Assembly: GCA_016195395.1 (NCBI GenBank) | Contig: JACPZR010000354.1 | Span: 1 to 7,481 of the forward strand | Length of the DNA stretch: 7,481 bases | Reading direction: 5' to 3' | Origin: Spirochaetia bacterium | GTDB lineage: Bacteria; Spirochaetota; Leptospirae; Leptospirales; Leptonemataceae | Shown: positions 6,531 to 7,481 of the stretch, one piece after another | Layout: each line of letters opens with the position of its first letter | Position numbering within the stretch: position 1 is the first letter of the stretch | The notes under the pieces: model-generated | Database searches by the model: none | Told to the model about the DNA's origin: nothing | What the model saw: only the letters and a program-made list of their open reading frames with translations | Translations under genes and position numbers: made by a program

Positions 6531-7481
6531 ATGGCTCTGCAGGTTACCAATTCGCTTTCAGGGGAAAAAGAACCCTTCCGCCCCAAGGATCCCAAGCGCG
6601 TTCGAATCTACACGTGCGGTCCCACTGTTTACAACTTCAACCACATCGGCAACTTCCGGTCCTACGTATTTGCGGATGTGTTGCGTCGCTACCTTAAGCT
6701 CGCGGGGTTCGGCGTGGAACACACCATGAACATTACGGACGTAGAGGACAAGATCATCGCCTCTGCGGGCAAGGCCGGAGAAACGATCGAGCAGCTGACA
6801 GGGCGCTACATCACCGCATTTCTTGAAGACATCCAGTCGCTCCGTATCCAGGAAGTGGAGCACAGACCGCGTGCAACACGCTCCATCCCCAAAATGCTCG
6901 ATATGATCGGCGAACTCGAAAAGCGCGGCCATACCTACAATAGCAACGGCAGCGTGTACTTCAGACTCTCCAGTTTCGGTGACTACGGCCACCTCTCCCG
7001 GATTGACCCGGACAGCCTCAGGGCTGCGGCAGACGGTCGTTTTGAAGCGGATGAGTACACCAAAGAAAACGTACGCGACTTTGCGCTCTGGAAACAGGCA
7101 GCACCGTCGGAACCGTCATGGGAATCTCCGTGGGGTCATGGAAGACCCGGATGGCACATTGAGTGCTCCGCCATGATAGAGGAGATTTACGGGAAGGACG
7201 GGATCGACATCCACACCGGCGGGATCGACCTGCTTTTCCCGCACAATGAAAATGAGATTGCACAGACGTGTGCTGCAAATCCGGGCCGGAACTTTGTGCG
7301 ATACTGGATGCACAACGAACACCTGCTTGTGGACGGAAAGAAGATGTCCAAGTCTCTTGGAAACTTTTTCATGCTCCGCGACCTTCTCCAGCCGGAAAAA
7401 ATGGAAGCGATGATTCAGGCGGGCCAGGTGCCTGAATCCATCCGTGAAATTTCCGCGGGCGGACGGATGGCGCGGGCCATG
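6531..7481 (+). CDS. cysS: Cysteinyl-tRNA synthetase, 3' end beyond window
   Basis: CysRS activates cysteine with ATP and charges tRNA-Cys in the cytoplasm. The first 317 codons are present, and bacterial enzymes are usually about 460-500 residues, so the anticodon-binding part is missing. The class I signature is present as HIGN (residues 38-41, in YTCGPTVYNFNHIGNFRSY) and KMSKS (271-275). The zinc ligands match the E. coli set: Cys29 (TCGPTVY), Cys212 (GWHIECSAM), and His238 and Glu242 (FPHNENE). NITDVEDKI, DEYTKENVRDFALWK and GGIDLLFPH are further family landmarks. The start is ATG at 6531, which gives a normal N-terminus, but no Shine-Dalgarno sequence precedes it. It follows slt by 52 bases on the same strand, so it may be co-transcribed with slt or use its own promoter there. 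No in-frame stop occurs before the right edge. Confidence 0.97.
   Translation, partial: MALQVTNSLSGEKEPFRPKDPKRVRIYTCGPTVYNFNHIGNFRSYVFADVLRRYLKLAGFGVEHTMNITDVEDKIIASAGKAGETIEQLTGRYITAFLEDIQSLRIQEVEHRPRATRSIPKMLDMIGELEKRGHTYNSNGSVYFRLSSFGDYGHLSRIDPDSLRAAADGRFEADEYTKENVRDFALWKQAAPSEPSWESPWGHGRPGWHIECSAMIEEIYGKDGIDIHTGGIDLLFPHNENEIAQTCAANPGRNFVRYWMHNEHLLVDGKKMSKSLGNFFMLRDLLQPEKMEAMIQAGQVPESIREISAGGRMARAM

Noticed and set aside
5702..6595. Long open frame of 297 codons on the minus strand, opposite the end of slt and the start of cysS
   Set aside because: It lies antisense to the SLT catalytic domain, which is unmistakable. Its translation has no recognisable motif and looks like a by-product of GC-rich codon use.

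Overview
The window holds six protein-coding loci and almost no spare DNA. The sequence looks moderately GC-rich by eye. Shine-Dalgarno sites of the GAGGAG/AAGAGG type precede two of the genes. A periplasmic lytic transglycosylase with a signal peptide points to a bacterium with an inner membrane, periplasm and peptidoglycan. The mix of a bactofilin, an unrecognised alpha-helical protein and a membrane-anchored TPR protein reminds me of spirochaete (Spirochaetota) gene neighbourhoods. That placement is inference from gene content, not proven by any motif here.

Left half, minus strand, read right to left from 4094: a membrane-anchored TPR/helical-repeat protein (4094-2352), an unrecognised alpha-helical protein with a GTG start (2282-1467), a bactofilin (1395-961) and pdxA (from within the end of the bactofilin gene to beyond the left edge). 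Gaps of 69 and 71 bases and then an overlap, with no convincing terminator between genes, suggest one transcription unit.

Right half, plus strand: a soluble lytic transglycosylase (slt-like, 4169-6478) and, 52 bases further on, the first about 317 codons of cysteinyl-tRNA synthetase (cysS, 6531 to the right edge). The two arms diverge from a 74-base intergenic region (4095-4168) that holds a short perfect dyad.

How they may work together: bactofilins polymerise at the inner membrane and in several bacteria act with peptidoglycan hydrolases in cell shape. Here a bactofilin, a single-pass membrane protein whose helical-repeat domain is predicted to be cytoplasmic, and an alpha-helical partner candidate sit back to back with a peptidoglycan-cleaving enzyme. 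This could be a cell-shape or envelope module. pdxA (vitamin B6 synthesis) and cysS look like housekeeping neighbours.

The most striking observation is in pdxA. The reading frame is collinear with the PdxA family from end to end but is broken by one in-frame TGA (570-572) in the conserved T-A-P-x-S/N-K stretch. Everything after the TGA, including all metal-ligand histidines, is intact and in the same frame. The other five genes contain no in-frame TGA, and none of the four visible stops is TGA.
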